Positions 17,980 through 26,900 of a DNA stretch of 64,000 bases are shown one piece after another. The stretch is from the NCBI RefSeq assembly GCF_014647435.1, contig NZ_BMPE01000003.1:248001-312000 (forward strand), written 5' to 3'. This stretch comes from Deinococcus radiotolerans. GTDB lineage: Bacteria; Deinococcota; Deinococci; Deinococcales; Deinococcaceae. The notes beneath the pieces were generated by a model that had not been told where the DNA came from, made no database searches, and saw only the letters and a program-made list of their open reading frames with translations. Position numbers and translations under genes: made by a program. The first letter of the stretch is position 1. Each line of letters begins with the position of its first letter.

Positions 17980-19134
17980 TCAGCGGTCACCTGGGCGAAG
18001 CACTGCCGCGCCGTAGGCCGTGAAGGCACTGTCGTCCCCGGGCGGGTGGGTCAGGCCCGCGCGGGCGTCGCGCAGCAACCGCTCCAGCGGCAGGCTGGCG
18101 GTCAGGGCTGCCCCGCCCGCTGTGCGGACCGCCAGGTCAGTGGCGGTCACGGCGGCGTTCGTGCTCACGGCTTTGGCCGCGCCGATCAGCGGCGCGGCCT
18201 CCGCGCCCGGAGCGGCGTCCCAGGTGCGCGCGGCGTGCAGCAGCAGCTCCCGCGCCGCGAGCAAGTCTGCACTGATGCGGCCCACCTGCTCCTGCACGCG
18301 CGGCAACGTGGCGATCGGGGCGCCCAGCGCGGTGGGGACGCGCTCGTGCGCGTAGGCGATCAGGGCGTCCAGGGCCGCGAAGCCCACGCCCAGGTACGTG
18401 CCCGCTACGGCCGTCCAGAACCACGCGCTGCTCGCCGGGTTCGCCGGGGCCGGGGGCGCGTGCAGCCGCGCGGGGGCACCGTCGAACACCACATCGTGAC
18501 TGCCGCTGCCGCGCAGAGCCAGCGCGTCCACCCAGGTCGGCTCGATCCGCACGCCCGGCCCGCGCAGGTTCACCAGGTACCGGCCCACCTGCCCGTCGGG
18601 CGTGGCCGCCGTGACCAGCGCCCAGGTCAGTGCGCGCGACCCGGTGCTCCAGGTTTTGCGGCCCGTGACGCGCCACCCGCCACTCTCGAAGCCCGTGCCG
18701 TCCGGTTCCGCGCGGGTGCGCGGCAGGCCCCCGCGCGACGGGCTGCCCAGTTCCGGCTCGCTCGCCAGGGCGTTCAGCAGCTCGCCGCGCTCGCTCGCCC
18801 CGGCCAGGGCGGCCAGGAGCGGCTCGGGCAGCGTGCGGCCATGGAAGGCCGCGCCGGTCACGTGGCCGTGCATGGCCAGGATCAGCGCCAGCCCCGCGCC
18901 GGCCTGGCCCAGCGTCAGTTGCGCCTGCGCGAACTGTGTCAGCGTGGCGTCCAGCCCGCCGCGCGCCCCGGGCAGCGTCAGGCGCGTGTACCCGCTCGCC
19001 GAGAGGGCCTGCGCGGCGTCCGGCGTCACGTCCTGCGCGGCCTCGCACGCTGGGCCGTGGTCGCGGATGGCCTGCGCGGCGCGCGCCACCACGCTCGCCT
19101 GCGCCTCGCTGAGGATCGGAGCGGTTGCCGTCAT
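17980..19134 (-). CDS. Acyl-CoA dehydrogenase family protein
   Basis: A 384-aa flavoenzyme of the acyl-CoA dehydrogenase fold: helical N-terminal domain (about 1-110), beta domain (about 120-220, with GGWRVTGRKTWSTGSRALTW) and helical C-terminal domain (about 230-375, containing VQEQVGRISADLLAARELL and the FAD/dimer region RTAGGAALTASLPLERLLRD). Catalytic Glu could not be placed with confidence, and the C-terminus resembles the hydroxylase-like or DszC-like side branch of the family, so the substrate is open. The start is fixed by a TACCCT box 7 nt before the ATG, suggesting a leaderless mRNA. It stands alone, divergent from transaldolase. Confidence 0.85.
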   Translation of the reverse strand: MTATAPILSEAQASVVARAAQAIRDHGPACEAAQDVTPDAAQALSASGYTRLTLPGARGGLDATLTQFAQAQLTLGQAGAGLALILAMHGHVTGAAFHGRTLPEPLLAALAGASERGELLNALASEPELGSPSRGGLPRTRAEPDGTGFESGGWRVTGRKTWSTGSRALTWALVTAATPDGQVGRYLVNLRGPGVRIEPTWVDALALRGSGSHDVVFDGAPARLHAPPAPANPASSAWFWTAVAGTYLGVGFAALDALIAYAHERVPTALGAPIATLPRVQEQVGRISADLLAARELLLHAARTWDAAPGAEAAPLIGAAKAVSTNAAVTATDLAVRTAGGAALTASLPLERLLRDARAGLTHPPGDDSAFTAYGAAVLRPGDR

Positions 19135-19147
19135 GCCCGGCAGGGTA
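19135..19147 (-). promoter_or_regulatory. Leaderless -10 box of the acyl-CoA dehydrogenase gene
   Basis: TACCCT (19147-19142 on the minus strand), 7 nt, then ATG. There is no Shine-Dalgarno sequence at this start. The spacing is identical to that at 31722-31734 and 42654-42666. Confidence 0.5.
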
Positions 19148-19299
19148 CGCCGCGCCCGGCGGGACGCGCAGCCCACCTGTCCAGGGCAGCTGCATGAAGA
19201 GTTGCTGTAGGGTGGAAAGCTCGGAAAAGCGCCACCCTCAGTGGTGGGCGGCGCGCGGGCCTCAACGCGGCATGTGGCCGCGCCCGGAAGGAGAGACGC

Positions 19300-20214
19300 A
19301 TGAACGCACTCGAACAGCTCAAGCAGATGACGGTCGTCGTGGCCGATACCGGCGACCTGGACGCCATCCGCCAGTACCAGCCGCAGGACTGCACCACCAA
19401 CCCCAGCCTGATCCTCAAGGCTGCGTCCCTCAGCGGGTACGCGCACCTGCTTCAGGAGGCGCGCGCCATGGGCGACGTGGAAGCCGCCATCGACTTCCTC
19501 ACCGTGCGCATCGGCACCGAACTCACCAAGCTCGTGCCCGGCTACGTGAGCACCGAGGTGGACGCCCGCCTGTCCTTCGACGCGGACGCCATGGTCACCA
19601 AGGCCCGCCACCTCATCGACCTGTACGCGCAGCATGGCGTGGGTAAGGAGCGCATCCTGATCAAGCTCGCCACCACCTGGGAGGGCGTGCAGGCCGCCCG
19701 TGTGCTGGAAGCCGAAGGCATTCACTGCAACCTGACGCTGGTGTTCAACCTCGCGCAGGCCATCGCCGCCGCGCAGGCGGGCGCGTACCTGCTCTCACCG
19801 TTCGTGGGGCGCATCACCGACTGGTACAAGAAGGCCGAGGGCAAGGACAGCTACCCCGTCGACGAGGACCCCGGCGTGAAGTCCGTGCGCGAGATCTACC
19901 ATCACTTCAAATCCCACGGGTACGAGACCATCGTGATGGGGGCGTCCTTCCGCAGCGCGGAGCAGGTCAAGGCGCTGGCCGGCTGCGACCGCCTGACCGT
20001 CAGCCCGCAACTGCTGGGCGAACTGGCCGCCGACGAGGGCACCCTGACGCGCGTCCTGAACCCCGAACCCGCCACGCAGACCGAATCCGCCCTGAGCGAG
20101 GCGGACTTCCGCTGGGCGCTCGCCAGTGACCCCATGGCGAACGAGAAGCTCGCCGAGGGCATCCGCGGCTTCCACGCCGACACCGAGAAGCTCCGCGCGC
20201 TGCTGCGCGGCTGA
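19300..20214 (+). CDS. tal: Transaldolase
   Basis: Non-oxidative pentose phosphate pathway enzyme, moving a dihydroxyacetone unit from sedoheptulose 7-phosphate to glyceraldehyde 3-phosphate. The 304-aa length fits the classical TalB class. Visible signatures are DCTTNPSLI near the start (about residue 32), the Schiff-base Lys122 in [27 protein letters not shown] (about 147) and [10 protein letters not shown] (about 167). AAGGAG precedes the ATG. It is monocistronic by position: the next gene has its own leaderless promoter. Confidence 0.97.
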   Translation: MNALEQLKQMTVVVADTGDLDAIRQYQPQDCTTNPSLILKAASLSGYAHLLQEARAMGDVEAAIDFLTVRIGTELTKLVPGYVSTEVDARLSFDADAMVTKARHLIDLYAQHGVGKERILIKLATTWEGVQAARVLEAEGIHCNLTLVFNLAQAIAAAQAGAYLLSPFVGRITDWYKKAEGKDSYPVDEDPGVKSVREIYHHFKSHGYETIVMGASFRSAEQVKALAGCDRLTVSPQLLGELAADEGTLTRVLNPEPATQTESALSEADFRWALASDPMANEKLAEGIRGFHADTEKLRALLRG

Positions 20215-20238
20215 GCCTCCACGCGGGCGCGGGGCGGG

Positions 20239-20250
20239 TAGAGTGCGGCC
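20239..20250 (+). promoter_or_regulatory. Leaderless -10 box of the cyclase gene
   Basis: TAGAGT (20239-20244), 6 nt, then ATG 20251, with no ribosome binding site in between. Confidence 0.45.
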
Positions 20251-21007
20251 ATGCTCTTCCCGCCCCGCGCCCGCCTGATCGACCTCTCCGCGCCGCTAAG
20301 CAACGCCACCAGCGACTTCGAGCCGAACCCTCACCGGATCACGTACGTGGACCACGCGCAGGCGGCCGAGCAGGCCCGGACGCAGCTGAACCTGCCCGCA
20401 CGCACCCATTGCGGACCGCGTGCTGGCGCGCGGGCACGTCTGGAGCGTCGAGACGGTCACGCTCAGCACGCACAGCGGCACGCACCTGACCATCGATCAG
20501 GTGCCGCTGGAGTGGTGCTGGGGGCGCGGCGTGCGCCTGGACGTCCGGCACCTCCCAGCCGGAGCGGGCATCACGGCCGCGGACGTACAGGCCGCCCTGA
20601 ACGCGGCCGGGCACACCCTGGAGGCCGGCGACGTGGTCCTGACCCTGACCGGCGCGAGCGCCCACTACCACGAGGCCGGGTACGAGCAGAGGCACGCCGG
20701 ATACACCCGAGAGGGCATAGCGTGGGTGGTGGACCGCGGCGTGCGCCTGATCGGCATTGACGCGTGGGGCATCGACCGGCCCTTCGGCCCGCTGATTCAG
20801 GACACCCTGGCCGGGACCGCCGAGTTCTGGGAGGCGCACTTCTACGGCCTGGAGCGCCCCTACCTGCAGATTGAGAAGCTGAGCAACCTGGAAGCCCTGC
20901 CGCCCACGGGCTTCACGGTCATGGCCTTCCCGGTGAAGGTGGAGGGCGCCAGTGCCGCGTGGGCGCGGGTGGTGGCAGCCGTGCCCGAAGCGTACGCGGG
21001 AACCTGA
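20251..21007 (+). pseudogene. Cyclase/kynurenine formamidase-like gene with a frameshift
   Basis: The family (metal-dependent cyclase-like hydrolases) is recognised from two parts in different frames. The N-terminus MLFPPRARLIDLSAPLSNAT is read from ATG 20251. From about 20400 onward the homologous reading is in the +1 frame: ADRVLARGHVWSVE, then THSGTHLTIDQVP (metal-binding region), HYHEAGYE, LIGIDAWGIDRPF and GFTVMAFPVKVEGASAAWAR up to the stop at 21005-21007. The switch lies between about 20385 and 20410 and equals one extra base or two missing. The motif HxGTH is kept but the usual Asp two residues later is Thr. Either the gene is broken in this strain or the base call is wrong. A start at GTG 20420 could give a 195-aa fragment lacking the N-terminus. 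Confidence 0.75.
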
Positions 21008-21085
21008 GGGATCATGAGCCCGTACTGAAGGGCATGAGCATCCCGGACTGGCGTTTCCTGAAGTTCTGGCCTTCCCTGGCCATGG

Positions 21086-21102
21086 ATCCGCCCCTGGCGG
21101 AT
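21086..21102. terminator. Short hairpin after the cyclase gene
   Basis: ATCCGCC (21086-21092) and GGCGGAT (21096-21102) make a perfect 7-bp stem with a 3-nt loop. No T-tract follows, so its strength as a terminator is uncertain. Confidence 0.35.
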
Positions 21103-21137
21103 GCTCAGATGTGGCAACGTCGCGCCTCGCCGGGCGC

Positions 21138-21150
21138 TAGGGTGCCCGGC
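21138..21150 (+). promoter_or_regulatory. Leaderless -10 box ahead of the mini-cistron and membrane/flotillin genes
   Basis: TAGGGT (21138-21143), GCCCGGC, then ATG 21151. The box and the 7-nt spacing are the same as at the iron-binding-protein promoter (42654-42666). No good -35 is visible. Confidence 0.5.
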
Positions 21151-21177
21151 ATGGCTCCCCCTGGCCACCCGGCGTGA
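21151..21177 (+). CDS. Leaderless 8-codon mini-cistron coupled to the next gene
   Basis: ATG 21151 opens the peptide MAPPGHPA, ending in TGA 21175-21177. The stop overlaps the GTG start of the downstream membrane protein (GTGA). The -10 box ends 7 nt before the ATG, so the ribosome would load on the 5' AUG and hand over to the GTG, which has no ribosome binding site of its own. Two Pro-Pro/Pro-Gly features in the peptide could slow elongation. The peptide itself is unlikely to have a function. Confidence 0.5.
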   Translation: MAPPGHPA

Positions 21178-21773
21178 CCGAGTTCCTGCACGTGGCGCTG
21201 TCGTTCCCGACCGCGCTGTGGTCCGCTGCGCTGACGCTGATCGCAGCGGCGGCGCTGCTGGCCCTGCTAGGCGCCATCGACGGCATCTCCGGCGCGGGTG
21301 AGGGGCTGCTTGACAGTCTGCTCGTGCGTGTCGGGCTGAACGGCGTGCCGCTGCTGCCCGTCGCGCTGGCCCTGACCCTGACCGGCTGGCTCACCTGCTA
21401 CCTGGGGCAGCTGCTGCTCCTGCCGCTCATTGCGCCCACGTGGCGCGGCGTGGCCTCGGTCCTGCTGCTGCTGGGCTCGCTGGGACTGGGCGCACTGGCG
21501 GGCAGAGCGGTGGCCCGCCCGCTGCGGCGCTTCGTGCAGGGCCAGGACGCCCTGGCCCGCGCGGAGCTGCTGGGCCGCGAGGCCACCGTCGAATCCGGCA
21601 TCCTCGCCGCATCGGGCCGCGTGAGCGTGCAGGACGGCGGCGCGGGCCTGATCCTCGACGCCCGCACCGATGGTCCGCCCCTTCTGCGCGGCGAGCGGGT
21701 GATCCTGGTGGCGCACGATCCGGCCACCCACGTCTTCACCGTCCGCCGCGCCGACCCCACCCCTGACGCCTGA
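21174..21773 (+). CDS. Membrane protein with C-terminal OB-fold, YqiJ/NfeD-like flotillin partner
   Basis: 199 aa. Three hydrophobic helices are visible (about residues 12-35, 52-80 and 90-112), followed by a soluble beta-rich domain (about 125-195) with the pattern ELLGREATVESG, GRVSVQDGG and LLRGERVILVAHDP that is typical of the OB-fold of NfeD/YqiJ-like proteins. Such proteins occur next to flotillins and are thought to act with them at the membrane. The GTG start overlaps the stop of the 8-codon mini-cistron. The flotillin gene follows after 39 bp, so they form one transcription unit. Confidence 0.8.
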   Translation: MTEFLHVALSFPTALWSAALTLIAAAALLALLGAIDGISGAGEGLLDSLLVRVGLNGVPLLPVALALTLTGWLTCYLGQLLLLPLIAPTWRGVASVLLLLGSLGLGALAGRAVARPLRRFVQGQDALARAELLGREATVESGILAASGRVSVQDGGAGLILDARTDGPPLLRGERVILVAHDPATHVFTVRRADPTPDA

Positions 21774-21812
21774 CCCGCCGACCCTGAATGATTCCCTTTC
21801 CCTGGAGGACCC

Positions 21813-23771
21813 ATGCCTGACCTGTCCGTAGTTCTGCCCTTCCTGATCGGCGTCGTGATCGTCCTGATCGCCCTGATGATTCTCGTGGCCCTCGTGCGCG
21901 CCTTCTACGTGAAGGTCGAGCAGGGCACCGCGCTGATCGTGAACGACCTCTCCGCGCGGCCCAAGGTGCGCTTCACCGGCGCGCTGGTGGTGCCCGTGCT
22001 GTACAAGGCCGAGATCATGCGCATCAGCCTGATCACCCTGCAGGTCGACCGGCGCGGCAAGGAGGGTCTGATCTGCAAGGACAACATCCGCGCGGACATT
22101 ACGGTCGCGTACTACCTGCGCGTGAACGAGACCACCGAGGACGTCCTGAAGGTCGCCAAGTCCATCGGCGCGAGCCGCGCGAGCGACCTGAACGCCGTGG
22201 ACGAACTGTTCAACGCTAAATTCAGCGAGGCGCTGAAGACGGTCGGCAAGAAGTTCGACTTCATTGAGCTGTTCGAGAAGCGCGAGGAGTTCCGCGACGC
22301 GGTGGTCGCCGTGATCGGCCGCGACCTGAACGGCTACGTGCTCGAGGACGTCGCCATCGACTACCTGGAGCAGACGCCCAAGAGCATGCTCGACCAGAAC
22401 AACATCATGGACGCCGAGGGCATCCGCAAGATTACGCAGCTGACCGCCGCGCAGAACATCGTCACGAACGAACTCTCGCAGAATGAGCACCTCGCCGTCA
22501 CGAAGAAGAATGTCGAGACCCGCGAGGCCACCCTGGCCCTTGAGCGCCAGCAGGCCGAGGCCGAGGCGCGGCAGAAACGCGAGATCGAGACCATCCAGGC
22601 CCGCGAGAACGCCGAGACGCAGCGCGTGCGCGAGGAGCAGCGCCTGATCTCCGAGCAGGCCCGCATCCAGACGACCGAGCAGGTCGAGATCCGCGAGCAG
22701 GAACGCCAGCGGCAGGTCGAGATCGCCGAGCAGGCAAGGTTGCGCGCCATCGCCATCGAGGCCGAGCGCGTCGCCCGCGCCGCGAAGATGGAGGCCGTCA
22801 CCACCGACCGCGAGGTGAAACTCCAGGAGATCGAACGCGACAAGAACGTCGAGCAGGGCGTCATGGACGTCGCGAACATCACCCGCGAACGCATCGCCAT
22901 CGACAAGACGGTCGCCGTGGAGGAGGAGCGCATCAACGAGGTGCGTGAGGTGAGCGCTGCCGATCGTGCCAAGCAGGTGCGCGTCATGCAGGCCGAGGCG
23001 CAGGCGCAGGAACAGCTCGTGCAGGAGGTCAAGGCCGCCGAGGCCGCCGAGACCGCCGCCCGTCACCGCGCCAGTGAGCTGACCACCATCGCGCAGGCGG
23101 AATTCGACGCCGCGTCCCGGCAGGCCGAGGCGAAGAAGATCCTCGCGGACGCCGTCAAGGTCGAGCAGGCCGCGCCCGGGCTCGCGCAGGTCATGGTGCA
23201 GGAAGCGAACGCCAGCGCGCTGGAGAAGACCGGCGTGGCCGAGGCCCGCGTGATCGAGGTCAAGGCCGACGCGAACCTCAAACTCGGGCAGAACGAGGCC
23301 CGCGTGCTCGCCGAGCGGCTGGGCGCGCAGGCCGAAGGCGAAACCCGTCTCGGTCAGGCGAAGGCCACCGCCACTGAGGCGCTGGGCGCCGCCGAGGCGA
23401 GTGCCACCCGCGACCGCATGAACGCCGAGGCCGAAGGCCTGACCGCCAAGTTCGGCGCGATGGACCGCATGAGCGCCGACGCCCGCAGCCACGAGGAGTA
23501 CCGCATGGCGCTCGAAACCAGCCTCCAGCAGGCCCTGGCGTCCATCGAGGCCGGCAAGGAGATCAGCCGCGAGAATGCCGAGGTGATCGCCGCCGCCCTG
23601 AAGAACGCGAAGATCGACCTTGTGGGCGGCGAGGGCGGCATGTTCGAGGCCCTCACCAAGGCCCTGAGCCTCGGCAAGGCGGTGGAGGGCTTCACGCAGA
23701 AGAGCCCGCTGTTCCAGAGTGTCCTGGGCCGCTTCGGCGTGAACGTCCAGCGGGAGAACCGCCCCAACTGA
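21813..23771 (+). CDS. Flotillin (YqiK-like SPFH/band 7 protein)
   Basis: 652 aa. A single N-terminal membrane helix (about residues 5-28) is followed by the SPFH domain (about 30-215: FYVKVEQGTALIVN, LQVDRRGKEGLICKDNIRAD, FFxx-like elements). A very long charged coiled-coil (about 220-560) is full of Glu, Arg, Gln and Ala heptads (for example EQVEIREQERQRQVEIAEQ). The tail is less charged. Flotillins form large membrane-bound rings that organise membrane domains. TGGAGG precedes the ATG. Its neighbours, an OB-fold membrane protein and a giant AAA+ ATPase, suggest a common membrane-linked machine. Confidence 0.92.
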   Translation: MPDLSVVLPFLIGVVIVLIALMILVALVRAFYVKVEQGTALIVNDLSARPKVRFTGALVVPVLYKAEIMRISLITLQVDRRGKEGLICKDNIRADITVAYYLRVNETTEDVLKVAKSIGASRASDLNAVDELFNAKFSEALKTVGKKFDFIELFEKREEFRDAVVAVIGRDLNGYVLEDVAIDYLEQTPKSMLDQNNIMDAEGIRKITQLTAAQNIVTNELSQNEHLAVTKKNVETREATLALERQQAEAEARQKREIETIQARENAETQRVREEQRLISEQARIQTTEQVEIREQERQRQVEIAEQARLRAIAIEAERVARAAKMEAVTTDREVKLQEIERDKNVEQGVMDVANITRERIAIDKTVAVEEERINEVREVSAADRAKQVRVMQAEAQAQEQLVQEVKAAEAAETAARHRASELTTIAQAEFDAASRQAEAKKILADAVKVEQAAPGLAQVMVQEANASALEKTGVAEARVIEVKADANLKLGQNEARVLAERLGAQAEGETRLGQAKATATEALGAAEASATRDRMNAEAEGLTAKFGAMDRMSADARSHEEYRMALETSLQQALASIEAGKEISRENAEVIAAALKNAKIDLVGGEGGMFEALTKALSLGKAVEGFTQKSPLFQSVLGRFGVNVQRENRPN

Positions 23772-23901
23772 GTGGGGGGCCGGGGGCAGACCAGGGGCCT
23801 GCCTCCCCGCTGAGCACAGACACGCAGGCTGGACGCAGTCTCCCGGCCCCTGCCCGACCGGGTGGGGTGGGGGCGAGTGGCGCACGCGCGCGCCGGAGTG
23901 A

Positions 23902-26900
23902 ATGGGGGAGAGGATGACGCAGGAACCACTGGCCGGAGCGGGCGCACCGGGAATCGAGACGGGCGGGACGTTCGAGGTGCTGCGCCGCCGCCTGGACGCG
24001 CTGGGCGCGCAGGTCCGAGCGGCCGCCGAGGGCCTGAACGCCGCGCGGATCGCGGAGTACGGCGACAGCCGCCTGAGTCTGCTGGGCCGCGCCCACATCC
24101 GCACCGCGCAGGCCAGCGTGGGCCGGGATCTGGTGCAGGTCGGGGACGTGATGCTGTTCGGCTTCAACGTCATGCACGGCCTGAAGGCCCGCACGGAGCT
24201 GGCGGACGTGTTCGCGCTGTACCGCCTGACGCATGACCGTGACGCCTTCGACGTGCAGCCCGCCGCGCTGGAGGAGTCGTTCCTAACCGATCCGGCGTTC
24301 GTGCGGGACTTCGAGGAACTGTACGCGTACTACCGGCACGCGCGGCTGCTGCAGCTGGAGATCCGCGGCGGGCGGCTGCTCGCGGCCTTCCAGATCGGAG
24401 AGCGCCTGACTGACAGGCGGGTGTTCCGCTGGGACCTCACGCCGGACGGCGCACGCTACCTCGACGCACGCGGCGAACGGGACCTCAGCCCGCTGCCGCC
24501 CTTCGATTTCGAGTGGACCCGCGCCGGGCGCGACCAGGAGGTCAGCGGGCGCTTCCCGCACCTGAACATCCTGGACACGCTGTTCGTGGAGACGGCGGGC
24601 GGCACGTTGACCGTGAAGGTCGAGAACAACACCGAGACTGGTGAAGGCATCTACAGCGAGCCGGTCGAGGAGCGCACGCAGGGGCTGGACGACGCCACCT
24701 TCGAGTTCGCGCGGGTGGGCCGATTGATCCTGCTGCGCGTCCTGCCGTACCGCGAGAAGACGCAGCGCGGCCTGATCTTCGACACGCTGACCGGGCGGGT
24801 CACGCGCGAGGACGCGATCACGCGCGGCTGCATGCAGCTGCCCGAGGATCACGGGATCGTCTTCCCCGGCGGGTACTACCTGCCGGGCGGCGAGCACCGC
24901 GCCTTCGAGGGTTTCACGCCCGGCATGGCCCTGGACCGCGTCGTGCGCAGCCCGAACGGTGAGGACGTGCTGTTCGTCTTCTACGATCAGGACTCGGGCC
25001 GCAGCGCTTTGTTGGTGTACAACCTGATCCGCCGCGAGGTGCAGACACCCATCAGCGCCCACGGGGACGCCGCGCTGCCCGACGGGCGCATGGTGCTGTT
25101 CCAGGCGGAGGCTGAGCCCACCCAGGTGCACGCGGTGCAGGTGTGGCAGACGCCCTTCACGAGTGACGTGTTCGCCGCGCAGCGCCCGCCCGGCACGTCG
25201 TTCCTGGGGCGGCTGGGGAACGCGGAACTCGTGCGGGGCGTGTCGAACCTGCTCGCCCTGGCCCGGGCCGCGCAGACGCCGGAGGTCACGGCCGCGCAGT
25301 ACGCCGCGCTGGCCGAACAGGCCCGCCGCCTGCCCGACACGCACCACTGGCTCGACGACGATCACACGGGCGGGGCGCGCACGCTGCTGCGCGACGTTAC
25401 CGCCGCAGCCGAGGCGGTGCTCGACGAGTTCGAGAAGGTGCAGGCCCTGCGCGCCCAGGCGGCGCAGACCCTCGCGGACGTGCAGGGCGCGGTCCGGCGC
25501 CGCCTGACCACCCTCGACCCGGAGGGGTGGCGCACCCTGCCGGACTTCGTGACCGCCCTGGCCGAACTGACGGCGCTACGCGCCCGGCTCCTGACTGTCC
25601 GGGACACCCGGTATATCGACCTGGGCGCCGTGGACGTACTGCTCGCGGACGTGCAGGCCGCGCATGCGCGGGTGGGCGGCGCGACCGGCTCGTACCTCGC
25701 GGACCCGGCGGCCCTGGCCCCGTTCCACGCGCAGCTCGACGCGCTGAACGCGCAGGTGGAGGCGGCGGGCACCACCCGCGACCTCGCCGCGGCGCTGGAG
25801 GGGCTGGGCACCCTGGCGACCCAACTCGACGTCCTGTCGGACCTGCTCGGCTCACTGCCCGCCGAGGACCCAGTGCAGCGCACCCAGGTCGTCGAGGGCG
25901 TCTCGGCGCTGTACGGCCGCCTGAACGGCGTGCGCGCCCGCGCCGAGGGCCAGCGCCGCAGCCTGGGAAGCGGGGAACTCACCGCGCGTTTCGCGGCGCA
26001 GCTGGCGCTACTCGCGCAGACGGTGACGGGCGCGCTAGGCGCCGCCGACACGCCCGGGAAGGCCGAGGAGGGCCTGTCCCGCGCGCTGCTGGCCCTGGAA
26101 GAGCTGGAAGGGCAATTCGGGGAGCACGAGGCGTTCCTGCCGGACATCCTCGCGCGCCGCGAAGAGACCGTGGAAGCCTTCGAGTCGCGCCGTCAGGTGC
26201 TGCTCGACGAGCGCCAGCGCCGCGCGCAGGGCGTCGCCGACGCCGCCGACCGCATCCTCTCGGGCCTCCCGGCCCGCGCCGCGCGCCTGACCGATCAGGA
26301 CGCCCTGAACGGCTTCTTCGCCGGGGACGCGCTCGTGCTGAAACTGCGCGACCTCACCCAGAAACTGATCGAGCTGGGCGACAGCGTCCGCGCCGGGGAC
26401 ATTGAGGCCCGCCTGAAGGCCGCGCGTGATCAGGCGCTGCGGACCCTTCGCGACCGCGCCGACCTCGAAGGGGACGGCGGCGCGCTGATCCGCCTGGGCC
26501 GCCACCGCTTCAGCGTGAACACCCAGACGCTGGACCTGACGCTGCTGCCGCGCGGCGATCACCTCGCGCTGCACCTGACCGGCACGCAGTTCATGGAACC
26601 GCTGCGCGACCCGGCGCTCGACGCGGGCCGCGCGTACTGGGACGTGACGCTGGAGAGCGAATCCCCGGCCCTGTCCCGCGCGGAATTCCTGGCCGGGGAG
26701 GTCCTGGCCGCCGCGCGGGCGGAACAGGAGGGCCTGACCCTGGACGCGCTGCGCGGCATGACCGATGCGCAGCGCGCCGGAGCGGTCGCCACGTTCGCCG
26801 CCGCCCGCTATCGCCAGGGCTTCCAGCGCGGCGTGCACGACCACGACGCTGCGCTGATCCTGAACGCGTTGCTGCCGCTGCTGGACGCCGCCGGCCCGCT

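Noticed and set aside
17820..18029. 69-codon minus-strand frame between the oxidase and acyl-CoA dehydrogenase genes
   Set aside because: It overlaps the 3' end of the dehydrogenase gene, has no initiation signal and no similarity I can see.
21267..24194. Long minus-strand open frame opposite the membrane protein and flotillin genes
   Set aside because: Shadow of the flotillin coiled-coil codons; composition is repetitive and no family is recognisable.
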